From NCBI GenBank assembly GCA_024691875.1, contig JAILNG010000054.1, positions 20,061 through 84,060 of the forward strand: a stretch of 64,000 nt of DNA, read 5' to 3'. Positions within the stretch are counted from its first letter, which is position 1, and the number at the start of each line of letters is the position of its first letter. The notes beneath the pieces are model-generated. The model saw only the letters and a list, made by a program, of their open reading frames with translations. It was not told the DNA's origin and made no database searches. Below, piece after piece: positions 9,853 to 20,221 of this stretch. The stretch is from Lachnospiraceae bacterium. GTDB lineage: Bacteria > Bacillota > Clostridia > Lachnospirales > Lachnospiraceae. The position numbers and the translations under genes were made by a program.

Positions 9853-12536
9853 TTTTCCTTAAGTCTGTAAAGCACGTTCAAAGCGTCAAGAGGAGTCATT
9901 GTCTGCACATTAAGTGCCAGCAATTCGTCAATGACGTTTTTGTATTTACCCGAAAATACAGGCTCGGCGACAGGCGCCGGTTTGTCTTCCGGAGGCTCTT
10001 CGAAGAAAGAAAGCTGACCTTCCATGCGGTCGTCGCTCTTTTCTCTCTTCTTTTGTTTCTTTTCTGCGTGTAAAGCTTCATCAAAGATCTCTTCGGAAAT
10101 AATGTCATTTTTAACAAGTTCCTCAGAGATTTCGGAAGCACGCTTCAAGACTTCTTCGGGAAGGCCTGCAAGTCTGGCAACTTGTATGCCGTAGCTCTTG
10201 TCGGCGCCTCCCTTAATGATCTTTCTTAAGAAGATAATGCTGTCACCCTGTTCTTTAACAGCTATACAGTAATTGTTGACTCCCTTTAATCTGCCTTCAA
10301 GCTCTGTCAGCTCATGATAATGAGTTGCGAACAGGGCTTTGGCACCCAGCTTTTTGGTGTCTGCAATATGCTCAACCACTGCCCATGCGATACTGAGGCC
10401 GTCATAGGTGCTGGTTCCTCTTCCGATCTCGTCAAGGATCAGAAGGCTTTTCTTTGTGGCATTTTTTAAAATGTTTGCCACTTCATTCATTTCCACCATA
10501 AATGTGGATTGGCCGCTTGCAAGATCGTCCGAAGCACCCACTCTTGTAAAGATCCTGTCACAGATGCCGATCTTTGCCGCTGTAGCGGGAACAAATGAAC
10601 CCAATTGAGCCATTAAGACGATCAAAGCTGTCTGCCTCATATAAGTGGATTTTCCGGCCATATTGGGTCCGGTAATTATCGATATCCTGTGCTCGTTATT
10701 GTCTAAGAATGTGTCATTGTCAATGAACATGTCATTAACAAGCATCTGTTCGACAACCGGATGTCTTCCGCCCTTTATCTGTATGCTTCCGTCATCGGTG
10801 ATCTCAGGCCGTACATAACCGTGAGCCGATGCGACCTTTGAAAGAGAACAGATCACATCGATGTATGCAATGGCTCTTGCAGATCTTTGAATTCTCAGGA
10901 CTTCTGCAGCGACCTTGTCTCTGAGTTCATCAAAAAGGTTGTATTCCAGTGAAAAAAGCTTATCCTCGGCCCCCAAAATATCTTCTTCGATCTTTTTGAG
11001 TTCTTCGTTTGTGTATCTTTCGGCACCGGCAAGAGTCTGTTTCCTTATCCAATCCGGCGGAACCTGATCCTTAAAGGAATTGGTCACTTCAAAGTAGTAA
11101 CCGAAAACACGGTTGTACTTGATCTTAAGATTCTTGATCCCGGTTGTTTCCTTTGCTTCGGTTTCAAGCTGCATGAGCCAGCCTTTTCCGTCTGTCTTTG
11201 CTCTTCTTAGACGGTCGACTTCTTCATTGTATCCCGTTTTGATGATCCCGCCTTCTTTGATCTGCAAAGGCGGTTCTTCTGCGATACAGGAATCGATCAG
11301 CTCCGCAAGATCACGAAGTTCGTCGATCTCTTCGGTCTGAGCTTTCCAAAAAGGTGCTTTAAATTCAGCTGTAATGCCCTTGATGAAAGGAAGCATTTTC
11401 AGAGATGAACAAAGCGCGATCATATCCCTGGGATTAGCAGATTTATAAGAAACTTTACTCATGAGTCTTTCCAGATCGTAGATCGCATCCAGATACTCGA
11501 TGAGTTCTTCTCTGTTAATGGCATTGTCATTAAGCTCTGCCACTGCGTCAAGACGCTCGTTTATCTCGTTCTTCTTTATCAGCGGCTGCTCGATAAAGTT
11601 CTTTAAAAGTCTTCCGCCCATGGCGGTTTTTGTCTTATCCAGGATTCCGAACAATGATCCACGCTTGTTTTTATCCCTCATGGTTTCCGTGAGTTCAAGA
11701 TTTCGTCTTGTGGAATTGTCGATTATCATGTATCTGCCGACAAAATACTGTTCCAGTCTCGTAATGTGAAGAAGTGAATTCTTTTGTGTTTCAAACAGAT
11801 AACTCAAAAGCCCGCCCGCAGCAAGCTTACCGATGGGAATTCCGGTAACCGATGCATTCGGACTGTCTTTACCGAAATGCATGGTCATCGCTTTTTCGCT
11901 CTCTTCTTCACTGAATACAAAATCATCAAGAAATGAAACAAAAATGTTCATCTTATTCTTCAGATTTTCAAGATCCAGTCCCGAAACAATACAGGAAGAA
12001 TTGCATATGATCTCTGAAGGCGAAAACCTTGTGATCTCATCCAACGCTTCGGAAACTCCCGCAACTTCCGTAACAAGAAAATCACCCGTTGAAACGTCCA
12101 CGGTGGAAAGCCCGAATGCACCGTCCACGTAAACTATGCTCATCAGATAATTATGGGATGCATCATTCACATCCGTTACGTTTAAATTTGTACCCGGAGT
12201 GACTATACGGGTAACTTCTCTTTTAACAAGGCCTTTCGCCTGCTTGGGATCTTCCGTCTGCTCACAGATGGCGACCTTGTAACCCTTAGCCACCAGCTTA
12301 TCCAGATAGATATCCACCGCATGATGCGGTATCCCGCACATTGGCGCTCTTTCTTCAAGGCCGCAGGCTTTTCCCGTCAGGGTGAGTTCCAGTTCTCTTG
12401 ATGCTGTCAAAGCATCATCAAAGAACATCTCATAAAAATCTCCCAAGCGGTAAAAAAGTATGCAATCTTTGTATAAAGCCTTGGTCTCAAGATATTTCGC
12501 CATCATCGGCGAAACATCTGCCTGATTGATTTCCAT
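9843..12536 (-). CDS. mutS: DNA mismatch repair protein MutS
   Basis: FYEMF motif, ITGPNMAGKSTYMRQTALIVLMAQLGSFVPA, 897 aa. Confidence 0.97.
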   Translation of the reverse strand: MEINQADVSPMMAKYLETKALYKDCILFYRLGDFYEMFFDDALTASRELELTLTGKACGLEERAPMCGIPHHAVDIYLDKLVAKGYKVAICEQTEDPKQAKGLVKREVTRIVTPGTNLNVTDVNDASHNYLMSIVYVDGAFGLSTVDVSTGDFLVTEVAGVSEALDEITRFSPSEIICNSSCIVSGLDLENLKNKMNIFVSFLDDFVFSEEESEKAMTMHFGKDSPNASVTGIPIGKLAAGGLLSYLFETQKNSLLHITRLEQYFVGRYMIIDNSTRRNLELTETMRDKNKRGSLFGILDKTKTAMGGRLLKNFIEQPLIKKNEINERLDAVAELNDNAINREELIEYLDAIYDLERLMSKVSYKSANPRDMIALCSSLKMLPFIKGITAEFKAPFWKAQTEEIDELRDLAELIDSCIAEEPPLQIKEGGIIKTGYNEEVDRLRRAKTDGKGWLMQLETEAKETTGIKNLKIKYNRVFGYYFEVTNSFKDQVPPDWIRKQTLAGAERYTNEELKKIEEDILGAEDKLFSLEYNLFDELRDKVAAEVLRIQRSARAIAYIDVICSLSKVASAHGYVRPEITDDGSIQIKGGRHPVVEQMLVNDMFIDNDTFLDNNEHRISIITGPNMAGKSTYMRQTALIVLMAQLGSFVPATAAKIGICDRIFTRVGASDDLASGQSTFMVEMNEVANILKNATKKSLLILDEIGRGTSTYDGLSIAWAVVEHIADTKKLGAKALFATHYHELTELEGRLKGVNNYCIAVKEQGDSIIFLRKIIKGGADKSYGIQVARLAGLPEEVLKRASEISEELVKNDIISEEIFDEALHAEKKQKKREKSDDRMEGQLSFFEEPPEDKPAPVAEPVFSGKYKNVIDELLALNVQTMTPLDALNVLYRLKEKCR

Positions 12537-14230
12537 TAACCTTTTGCCTCCAAAGGATTGATCCAGGCACCGTTCTTAACAAAATCCTCCGCAAGAGCCG
12601 ATGCACTTTCTATGATATTGGTGTCGTAACCATATGCCTTTAACATTAAGATCGCATTTCTGGTTTCCGACGGACCTGATTTAAGCATGTAATCGAAGCA
12701 TACATCTCCTTCTTCGTTCAGGTTTTCTTCAAAATGATAATTTGAAAAATCCTGCTTAAGTAAAGACGTGAGCTCGATGTCATGAGTAGCCGCAAAGACA
12801 AGCTTGTTCTGCTTTGCGAGATAACTTAAGGAAGCTGTGGAAGCAGCTATTCTTTCAATGGTGTTTGTTCCGCGAAGGACCTCGTCTACAAAGCAAAGAA
12901 CGGGTGTTTCACTTTCATCATCCATGATACGCTTAAGTGATTTGATCTCGGTGATGTAGTAGCTTTCACCGGCTATTATGTTATCGGAGAGCGACATGCC
13001 CGTAATAACTCTGAAAAACGAGCCCTTGTAGCTTTCCGCGAAGCATGTGTGTATCGTTTGTGCAAAGATCGCATTTAATGCAACAGTCTTTAAAAATGTG
13101 GATTTTCCCGAAGCATTTGAACCTGTGATAAGAATGTTCCTGTCAGTATCAAGGTCTGCCGGAACGGGATCGTTCAAAAGCAGATGATAGGCTCCCTTAA
13201 ATGATAAATGGGGCTTTCCCTCTTTTGAAAGTTCAGGGATGCAAAAACACTTGGAAAAAGCACGCAGACTGCATATATTGATCATTGCATCGATGTATCC
13301 GAGATTTCTGTAAAGTACCATTATGCTTTCATTTTCAACCGCCGCACATTTGATCGCCTTATTCAAAGAGATAAGATCAAAATGAAAGACAAGATTTGCG
13401 TAATCCAGCAAGATTGAAGCCAGATCTCCGGATACTGTTGTTTTAATGGCCCAGGAAGCTTTTTTTAAGCTTTTGAGCTTTGAAAGAGCCTTTTGAAGCT
13501 CATTGTTTTCCTTATCAAATTCGCCGGCATTCACTTTAAGGATTTTGTTGCCCGCTTCTATCAGACCGATAATGTTTTTTATCCCGTACATGTACCTGTC
13601 TATCTTTGATTTTGCCATATAGTAGGACACGATATTGTAAATGATCACAATAACGGGAAAAAGCAAGGAAGCTGACGTATTAACGACTATAGCGTAAATC
13701 ACGGAAGCTAACAGTAAAATACTATGTATATATTGTATCAAAGGATTTTCAAATTTGTTGTTTCTGAACGCTTCAAGTATGTAATGCACATGAAAGCCCG
13801 GTTTTTTTGACATGCTTGAAAGGGCAAGTTGCAGATCGATCCTCTTTTCGCTGTTCGTTTCAAAGAAATTTAAAAGCTTCTCTCTTCTATAAAGCTCCTT
13901 TTCGTCAAAACAGGGGGTTCTTAAAATGTTGAAGTAAACGGAAGATCCGGCGGCCGATCTCGTTTTATCCGTTAAAAGATAAATGTAATCCAACGCCAGG
14001 TCGTTTGCTGTAATGTTGTCTATCGAAAAATCTCCGCTGATCTTTTTCTCTTCTTCAAAATAAACGGCAGAATCTTCGGCAAGCTGCAGATTAAAGTCAT
14101 CCTCATCGTTTAACGTACCGAATTCTCTTTGGATCTTTTCCCGTATTTTCTTTTTGTTCCTAACGGAATCGTAGATTCCTTTCGCGATCAAAAATACAAC
14201 CGCAGCTATTAAAAAATAAACCAGTTCCAC
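12536..14230 (-). CDS. Membrane-anchored MutS-family (domain V) ATPase
   Basis: ITGSNASGKSTFLKTVALNAIFAQT Walker A, VLCFVDEVLRGTN Walker B, N-terminal and internal TM segments, no mismatch-binding domain; 1-nt overlap with mutS. Confidence 0.85.
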   Translation of the reverse strand: MELVYFLIAAVVFLIAKGIYDSVRNKKKIREKIQREFGTLNDEDDFNLQLAEDSAVYFEEEKKISGDFSIDNITANDLALDYIYLLTDKTRSAAGSSVYFNILRTPCFDEKELYRREKLLNFFETNSEKRIDLQLALSSMSKKPGFHVHYILEAFRNNKFENPLIQYIHSILLLASVIYAIVVNTSASLLFPVIVIIYNIVSYYMAKSKIDRYMYGIKNIIGLIEAGNKILKVNAGEFDKENNELQKALSKLKSLKKASWAIKTTVSGDLASILLDYANLVFHFDLISLNKAIKCAAVENESIMVLYRNLGYIDAMINICSLRAFSKCFCIPELSKEGKPHLSFKGAYHLLLNDPVPADLDTDRNILITGSNASGKSTFLKTVALNAIFAQTIHTCFAESYKGSFFRVITGMSLSDNIIAGESYYITEIKSLKRIMDDESETPVLCFVDEVLRGTNTIERIAASTASLSYLAKQNKLVFAATHDIELTSLLKQDFSNYHFEENLNEEGDVCFDYMLKSGPSETRNAILMLKAYGYDTNIIESASALAEDFVKNGAWINPLEAKG

Positions 14231-14388
14231 CTGTTGTCCTCCGAATAATTAAAACAGCGATGCTTCTTTGCAGGCTTCGCTGACCGCAGAAAATCGGCAT
14301 TTTCAATTTCAAGCTTCCGCATGAAAGAAAAAGCCGATCCCCGGGTTATACATTTGGTTTTATAAGATCAACGTTCATGCCATTCACC

Positions 14389-15522
14389 TCAATGCTTTAA
14401 TTCGAATTTCATAAGCACAGGCTCATGGTCAGAATAAAGGTAACCTGAATTCAGGTTTTCATAACTTAAAACAGAAACATTGTCGGAAACAATGAATCCA
14501 TCCACAATAAATTCGTTTGTATGACCTTTTGCATAAGGCTCATCGCAATCACGGCAAGTCATATCAAGTGAGTATTTGTAATCATCTCCAAAGAGATCCA
14601 TTGCAAGACTGAAATGTTCGGGTATCGAACTTCTGGGGAAAGCACAGGCCCATGTGGAATAGCCCTGTTCACCCTCCTTAAGGAGCAGATCGTGATTAAA
14701 ATCTCCGCCGCAGATAACGTAGTTACCGGCTTCATATTCAGCCACCATGTCGTTAAAGAGCATGGAAACCTGTCCTTCTCTTACGGAATCGTCCGAGCCG
14801 TAAGCAGAAAGATGAACATTGAAAAGAACAAGATACTTCCCGTTATCCATGGGAACCTTTGAGATCGAGTAGCATCTGTCAAGATCTAAAACCTTTGAAA
14901 TGCTTTCACTGATGGGAAGGCTTCTTCGCAAACCGCTTTCAATACCGTATCTGGAATATGTTACGATCCCCGAAGTAATGGAGCCGTGAGGCTGCAGAAA
15001 GGGATATGCTATAAAGGAAGATTTAAAGTAGTTGTAGGCATAGGTGTAGGCATATTCCTTCATGATAAGATTTACAAATTCCAATTCATTTACATGATAG
15101 GTTCTGGTGGAATCCTCATCTACTTCCTGAAGCATGACAAAATCGGGATTTTCCGCTGTCAGCTTTTTTAAGGCACCGTTAAGATTTTCAAAGATCGCAT
15201 CCTTGGAAAAAGCCCAGGATTGAGTACCTCCGTCCATGAAGAAGTCAAAGTCGTAGGAGTAAGCTCCGAAACCGACATTATTAGACATGATCGAGTATGT
15301 TCCCTCACCGTCAAGCTTAAGAGTCCGGTCAAATTCAGCATTATTGTGGACCGAAAGTTCAAAATTATCAGACAGTCTTCCGTAGCTCAGCAAGAAGTAA
15401 GCTACATAAGCTGCCAATGCAATAATGATGATGCCCAAAACAATGCAAAAGATCTTTAGCGCTGTTTTTAAAGGGTTCTTTTTTCTGTTCATTCTGATCA
15501 ATGCTTTTTCTTTTGCTTTCAT
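14389..15522 (-). CDS. Endonuclease/exonuclease/phosphatase family protein with N-terminal TM anchor
   Basis: SIMSNNVGFG, FVMLQEVDED, LFNVHLSAYG, GGDFNHD, SDHEPVLMKF motifs. Confidence 0.82.
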   Translation of the reverse strand: MKAKEKALIRMNRKKNPLKTALKIFCIVLGIIIIALAAYVAYFLLSYGRLSDNFELSVHNNAEFDRTLKLDGEGTYSIMSNNVGFGAYSYDFDFFMDGGTQSWAFSKDAIFENLNGALKKLTAENPDFVMLQEVDEDSTRTYHVNELEFVNLIMKEYAYTYAYNYFKSSFIAYPFLQPHGSITSGIVTYSRYGIESGLRRSLPISESISKVLDLDRCYSISKVPMDNGKYLVLFNVHLSAYGSDDSVREGQVSMLFNDMVAEYEAGNYVICGGDFNHDLLLKEGEQGYSTWACAFPRSSIPEHFSLAMDLFGDDYKYSLDMTCRDCDEPYAKGHTNEFIVDGFIVSDNVSVLSYENLNSGYLYSDHEPVLMKFELKH

Positions 15523-15551
15523 CCCAATACTCTCCTCCCAAAAGCATCAAT

Positions 15552-16559
15552 TTACCAAGAAAGATTGTTATGCTCGGCTTTTTTGTCTCTGGTAAACAGA
15601 TCATGTACCGCTTCGCTTGCCGGCTTGTCTTCAAAAAGCACCATGCAGACCTGCTCAACTATGGGCATGCTTACATCATATTTTTTTGAAAGTGCAAGCG
15701 CAGCCTTTGCACAATAAACACCTTCGACGGTCTGACCGACAAGATTCATGGCTGCTTCACAGGATTTCCCTTGTCCCATAAAATAGCCTGCATTTCTGTT
15801 TCTTGAGTGATTACTTGTACAGGTAACCATCAGATCGCCCATTCCGGAAAGTCCTGAAAATGTTTCCGGACAACCGCCCATCCTTGCACCGAGTCTGGAG
15901 ATTTCAGCGATGCCTCTGGTCATAAGTGCGGCTTTTGTATTGTCGCCGTAACCGAGTCCGTCCGCAATTCCGGCAGCAAGCGCAATAACATTCTTTAAAG
16001 AGCCCCCAAGTTCAATGCCCAGTACATCCGGGCTTGTGTAAACTCTGAAGTAATCGTTCATAAAAGCGTCCTGGATCTTCTCCGCAGCTTCCTTCTTATG
16101 GGAACCTGCCACGATAGTGGACGGAATGTGTACTGAAACCTCCTCAGCATGAGTGGGTCCGGAAAGAACACAGACTTCAGCCTTGGGGATCTCATCAGAA
16201 ATAATCTCAGTCAGCGTTTTAAGTGTTGTTTCTTCAATACCCTTTGCAACATTGACGATGATCTGGCCTTCTTTAATAAGAGGTGCTATCAATTTTGAGG
16301 TTCTTCTGACAAATATTGAAGCAACAGCCATTACGATAATGTCAATGTCACCTGAAAGTGCTTCATTAAGATCTGTTGTAAGCTTCACTCCGTCGGGCAT
16401 AACAGCTCCGGGAAGATTTCTTATCCTCGTTCTGTCTGAGGCCATGGATGTGATCTCTTTTTCAATAGCACTCCAAAGTGTAACTTCATGTTTGTTTGAA
16501 TCAAGCAGGATGGCGAGGGCCGTTCCCCAGGTTCCCGCACCAAGTATCGTAATTTTCAT
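15552..16559 (-). CDS. gpsA: Glycerol-3-phosphate dehydrogenase [NAD(P)+]
   Basis: MKITILGAGTWGTALAILL, VLSGPTHAEEV, GLSGMGDLMVTCTS. Confidence 0.96.
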   Translation of the reverse strand: MKITILGAGTWGTALAILLDSNKHEVTLWSAIEKEITSMASDRTRIRNLPGAVMPDGVKLTTDLNEALSGDIDIIVMAVASIFVRRTSKLIAPLIKEGQIIVNVAKGIEETTLKTLTEIISDEIPKAEVCVLSGPTHAEEVSVHIPSTIVAGSHKKEAAEKIQDAFMNDYFRVYTSPDVLGIELGGSLKNVIALAAGIADGLGYGDNTKAALMTRGIAEISRLGARMGGCPETFSGLSGMGDLMVTCTSNHSRNRNAGYFMGQGKSCEAAMNLVGQTVEGVYCAKAALALSKKYDVSMPIVEQVCMVLFEDKPASEAVHDLFTRDKKAEHNNLSW

Positions 16560-17218
16560 TATTCGCTCTTCTCCTTTTTCTTAACCGTAAGCTTGTTTTC
16601 ATTGTGATTCTTAAGTCTTACAATGTTTGCTCTGTGATTATAAAATGCAGAAATTGTGAAAAGCAATGTTACAATGATCATATGCAGGTTTCCGTGGGAA
16701 GTGATCCCGACAAAGATCGGGAAAAGCACGGAAGCCGTAAGAGATGCCAAGGACATGTATCTGGTGAAGACCAGGATCGAAATGAAAAGAATAAGGCCGA
16801 TTACCGCCAGCCTCCAGTCATAGATCAACATGCACGCACCCATGCAGGCAATTCCTTTTCCGCCTCTGAATTTCAGATAGAAAGGGAAAAGATGTCCGCA
16901 AACAGCACCGAGTGCAGTGTAAAGCACAAGGAGCTGACTCATGTCCGAGAAAGGTGCATATTGAGTGAAAAGTAAGTATCTCGTAAGCATCATAGGGATT
17001 ATGGTCTTTCCGAGATCGATAATAAGCGTGATGATACCTGCTTTAAGCCCCACAACTCTTAATACATTGGTGGTTCCGAGGTTCCCGCTTCCTTTGGATT
17101 TAACGTCAACATGATAGATCTTTCCGATAAAATATCCTGATGAAAAGATCCCGAAAACATAGCCCATGATAATGCAAAAAATGATCTGAAGTACAAAATA
17201 ATCCTTGAAAATCTCCAT
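16559..17218 (-). CDS. plsY: Glycerol-3-phosphate acyltransferase PlsY
   Basis: GSGNLGTTNVLRVVG, GHLFPFYLKFRGGKGIA; next to gpsA. Confidence 0.95.
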   Translation of the reverse strand: MEIFKDYFVLQIIFCIIMGYVFGIFSSGYFIGKIYHVDVKSKGSGNLGTTNVLRVVGLKAGIITLIIDLGKTIIPMMLTRYLLFTQYAPFSDMSQLLVLYTALGAVCGHLFPFYLKFRGGKGIACMGACMLIYDWRLAVIGLILFISILVFTRYMSLASLTASVLFPIFVGITSHGNLHMIIVTLLFTISAFYNHRANIVRLKNHNENKLTVKKKEKSE

Positions 17219-17230
17219 GTCCCCTACCTC

Positions 17231-18565
17231 TTATTCCGTTTCTTTTTCGCCGCGTTCTCTGATGATGAATTTCAGGGAAGTTCCCGCAAAACCAAAAGCT
17301 TCACGGATCTTGTTCTCAATATATCTGGTGTATGAGAAATGCATAAGCTTCTTATCATTTACAAAGATGACAAAAGCCGGAGGCTTTACAGCCACCTGAG
17401 TGATGTAGAAGAGCTTAAGTCTTCTGCCTTTGTCCGAAGGAGGCTGCTGCAAGGATACGGCCTGCATCATGATCTCATTGAGAACACCTGTTCCTATCCT
17501 CATGTTCTGATTTTGAATAATGGCATCAATGCGTTCAAAAAGCTTGTTCATTCTCTGTCCGGTCTTTGCGGAAATGAAAAGAATGTCCGCATAAGGAATG
17601 AAAGAAAGAACCTGCTTGATCTTTTCGGTCATTTTGTAAATGGTTTTGTCATCCTTATCTTCAACCGCATCCCATTTGTTAACGGCTATAAGAATGCCCT
17701 TACCGGCATCATGAGCGATACCTGCGATCTTTGCATCCTGCTCCGTAACGCCTTCCTGCGCATTGATGACAACAACCACCACATCAGCTCTCTCAACGGC
17801 AGCAACGGTTCTGACCATCATGAAATGCTCAATATCCTCTTTGATCTTTGCATGTCTTCTGAGACCTGCGGTATCGATGAAAACATATTCTTCGTTATTG
17901 TGCTTTACAACAGTGTCGATAGCGTCTCTGGTAGTACCTGCAATATCGGAAACAATGACTCTGTCTGCTCCGATCAGTTTGTTGATAATAGAGCTTTTGC
18001 CTACATTTGGTTTACCTACAATGGCAATTCTGGGGCGTTCATCTTCTGTCTCTTCCGTCGTTCTTTCACCCACAGCCTCGCAAACCGCATCCAATAGTTC
18101 TCCGAATCCGAGACGATTTACGGACGAAACCGGAATGGGGTCTCCGATACCGAGGTTATAAAACTCGTAGGTGTCATTCATGAATTTATTAAAATCATCC
18201 ACCTTGTTAACACAAAGAATAACGGATTTCCCGGCCTTTCTTAAAATGTCGGCAACATTGTAATCCGCATCTACAAGTCCGGTCTTTACGTCAACCACAA
18301 AAATTACAGCGTCAGCAGTCTCAATCGCAACCTGTGCCTGCTCACGCATATAAGTCAGCATCATATCTCCGTTTTCGGGTTCTATTCCGCCTGTATCTAT
18401 TAAAGTAAACTGCCTGTCAAGCCATGTGATATCTGCGTAGATCCTGTCCCTTGTGACACCGGGTGTGTCCTTTACGATAGAGATCCTTTCGCCCGCAAGA
18501 GCATTGAAAAGCGTTGATTTTCCCACATTGGGACGCCCAATTACGGCGATTATGGGTTTAGACAT
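17231..18565 (-). CDS. der: Ribosome biogenesis GTPase Der (EngA)
   Basis: Two tandem GTPase domains (GRPNVGKSTLFNAL, GKPNVGKSSIINKL) plus KH-like C-terminus. Confidence 0.97.
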   Translation of the reverse strand: MSKPIIAVIGRPNVGKSTLFNALAGERISIVKDTPGVTRDRIYADITWLDRQFTLIDTGGIEPENGDMMLTYMREQAQVAIETADAVIFVVDVKTGLVDADYNVADILRKAGKSVILCVNKVDDFNKFMNDTYEFYNLGIGDPIPVSSVNRLGFGELLDAVCEAVGERTTEETEDERPRIAIVGKPNVGKSSIINKLIGADRVIVSDIAGTTRDAIDTVVKHNNEEYVFIDTAGLRRHAKIKEDIEHFMMVRTVAAVERADVVVVVINAQEGVTEQDAKIAGIAHDAGKGILIAVNKWDAVEDKDDKTIYKMTEKIKQVLSFIPYADILFISAKTGQRMNKLFERIDAIIQNQNMRIGTGVLNEIMMQAVSLQQPPSDKGRRLKLFYITQVAVKPPAFVIFVNDKKLMHFSYTRYIENKIREAFGFAGTSLKFIIRERGEKETE

Positions 18566-19874
18566 TTATTATTTCCTCCACTAAAGAGCTACCTTCAGAT
18601 TTTACTATACTAACCTTTATTTGTAAAGATTTTTCGATGTCTCCGACAGTCATGTCATCCAGTAAAACATCCTCTCCGGTCTTAAGAAGAACACAGGGAA
18701 GAAGCAATTTTTCGCCGAGTTCACGACCGGTCAACTGAGCGATTATGTCCTGACCTGTGAGAAGCCCCGCAACAGTGATCGTATCTCCAAAGAAATTGTT
18801 GATGATCTCGTAGACATTCACCTTAACCTTGGGATATTTCTTGTTTATCTTCTTAACCTGATCGCAGAGTATCGGATAAGCAAGAGTTCCGGTAGCCAGC
18901 GAAACCATGTGCTCTCTGTCGTCTCCGGCAAGTTCTTCAAGGCACTCGTCCACCTCATAATTCAGAAGTCTGACCATTCCCACGCCGTTACCGATCTGAG
19001 GATACTCTTCATAGTCTTCGGCTTCGGGGATCGGAAGCTCTGCCTTTAAGTACCATTCATCACTTGCATATACAAATCTTGTACCAAAAGCAGCCTTAAA
19101 CTTTTTCTGATACTTTTCAATCTGTTGTACTACGGCGATAGAATCCTCTTTATTAAAGGGTTCCAATGGTGTCAAACGATTTCTGAATTTAGTGATGCCC
19201 ACAGGTACAACGGATAGAGATTTCATATGCCCGATGTACATTGATAAGTCATTTATTGTCCTGTCAAGTTCTGCTCCGTCGTTCCATCCCTTGCATAAAA
19301 CGATCTGTCCGTTCATGTCTATGCCTGCCTGATAGAGCTTTGTCATATGATCCATGACTGTTCCCGCAAAACGATTGTGAAGCATTTTGCAGCGCAGCTC
19401 CGGATTTGTGGTGTGAACCGATACGTTGATGGGTGAAAGGTTGTAAGATATCAGCCTGTCGATGTCCGCATCGGTCATGTTGGTAAGGGTTACGTAACTG
19501 CCCGACAAAAAAGAAAGCCTGGTGTCGTCATCTTTAAAATATATGGTATCGCGCATCCCGGGCGGATTTTGATCGATGAAGCAAAAAATACACTTGTTCC
19601 TGCAGGAGGAATAGTCATCCATAATTCCGTCTTCAAAAACAAGACCCAGCTCTTCGGAAGGATCCTTTTCGATGTCAAGCTCCCATTCTTCACCGTCCGG
19701 CTTTCGTACTACAACTGTAAGATCTTCATTCGCGCACAAAAATTCAAAGTCAAAGATGTCGATGACTTCTTTGCCGTTAATGGAAACCAATTCATCGCCG
19801 GGTTCAATTTCCATTTCTTCCGCGATCGACCCTTCAACTATGCTCTTAATTATCTGTTTTTTACGCTGTGAATG
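18558..19874 (-). CDS. DUF512 family PDZ/radical-SAM-like protein
   Basis: N-terminal PDZ-like GDELVSINGKEVIDIFDF, CRNKCIFCFIDQNPPGMRDTIYFKDDDTRLSFLSGSYVTLTN; likely start at residue 11 of the listed ORF. Confidence 0.88.
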   Translation of the reverse strand, partial: HSQRKKQIIKSIVEGSIAEEMEIEPGDELVSINGKEVIDIFDFEFLCANEDLTVVVRKPDGEEWELDIEKDPSEELGLVFEDGIMDDYSSCRNKCIFCFIDQNPPGMRDTIYFKDDDTRLSFLSGSYVTLTNMTDADIDRLISYNLSPINVSVHTTNPELRCKMLHNRFAGTVMDHMTKLYQAGIDMNGQIVLCKGWNDGAELDRTINDLSMYIGHMKSLSVVPVGITKFRNRLTPLEPFNKEDSIAVVQQIEKYQKKFKAAFGTRFVYASDEWYLKAELPIPEAEDYEEYPQIGNGVGMVRLLNYEVDECLEELAGDDREHMVSLATGTLAYPILCDQVKKINKKYPKVKVNVYEIINNFFGDTITVAGLLTGQDIIAQLTGRELGEKLLLPCVLLKTGEDVLLDDMTVGDIEKSLQIKVSIVKSEGSSLVEEIINV

Positions 19875-20220
19875 CATTTTTAATCCATTTAACCTCTTCA
19901 CCAAGGATTGACATTACATCAAATCTTATGGGTTGTTCAAAGGACAATCCTTTATATTTTAAAAAGCTCATTGCACCTTTAATTATCTTTTTTTGTTTTG
20001 CGGGAGTAACCGCTTCTTCCGGATAACCGGCTTCCGTGTTTTCTCTCATCTTAACTTCTATAAAGCAGAGGTAATCTTCTCCGAGCCAATGATCCGTAGC
20101 GATCAGGTCCAGTTCCCCGCCTTTAAAATAAAAATTCCTGTAAAGGATCTTTCCTCCTTCGGAAACGATCCGGTCAGCTGCGATGTTCTCGCCCTTTCTC
20201 CCCTTTTCCCTCGTGTTCAT
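19861..20220 (-). CDS. UPF0102 / YraN family endonuclease-like protein
   Basis: MNTREKGRKGENIAADRIVSEGGKILYRNF...GELDLIATD...CFIEVKMRE. Confidence 0.88.
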   Translation of the reverse strand: MNTREKGRKGENIAADRIVSEGGKILYRNFYFKGGELDLIATDHWLGEDYLCFIEVKMRENTEAGYPEEAVTPAKQKKIIKGAMSFLKYKGLSFEQPIRFDVMSILGEEVKWIKNAFTA

Positions 20221-20221
20221 T

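Noticed and set aside
14295-14335. Candidate terminator between the phosphohydrolase gene and the MutS paralogue
   Set aside because: Short ATCGGC/GCCGAT stem with a long loop and poor U-tract; too weak to call.
17339-18097. 252-aa plus-strand ORF antisense to der
   Set aside because: Overlaps conserved der coding sequence entirely; no family resemblance.
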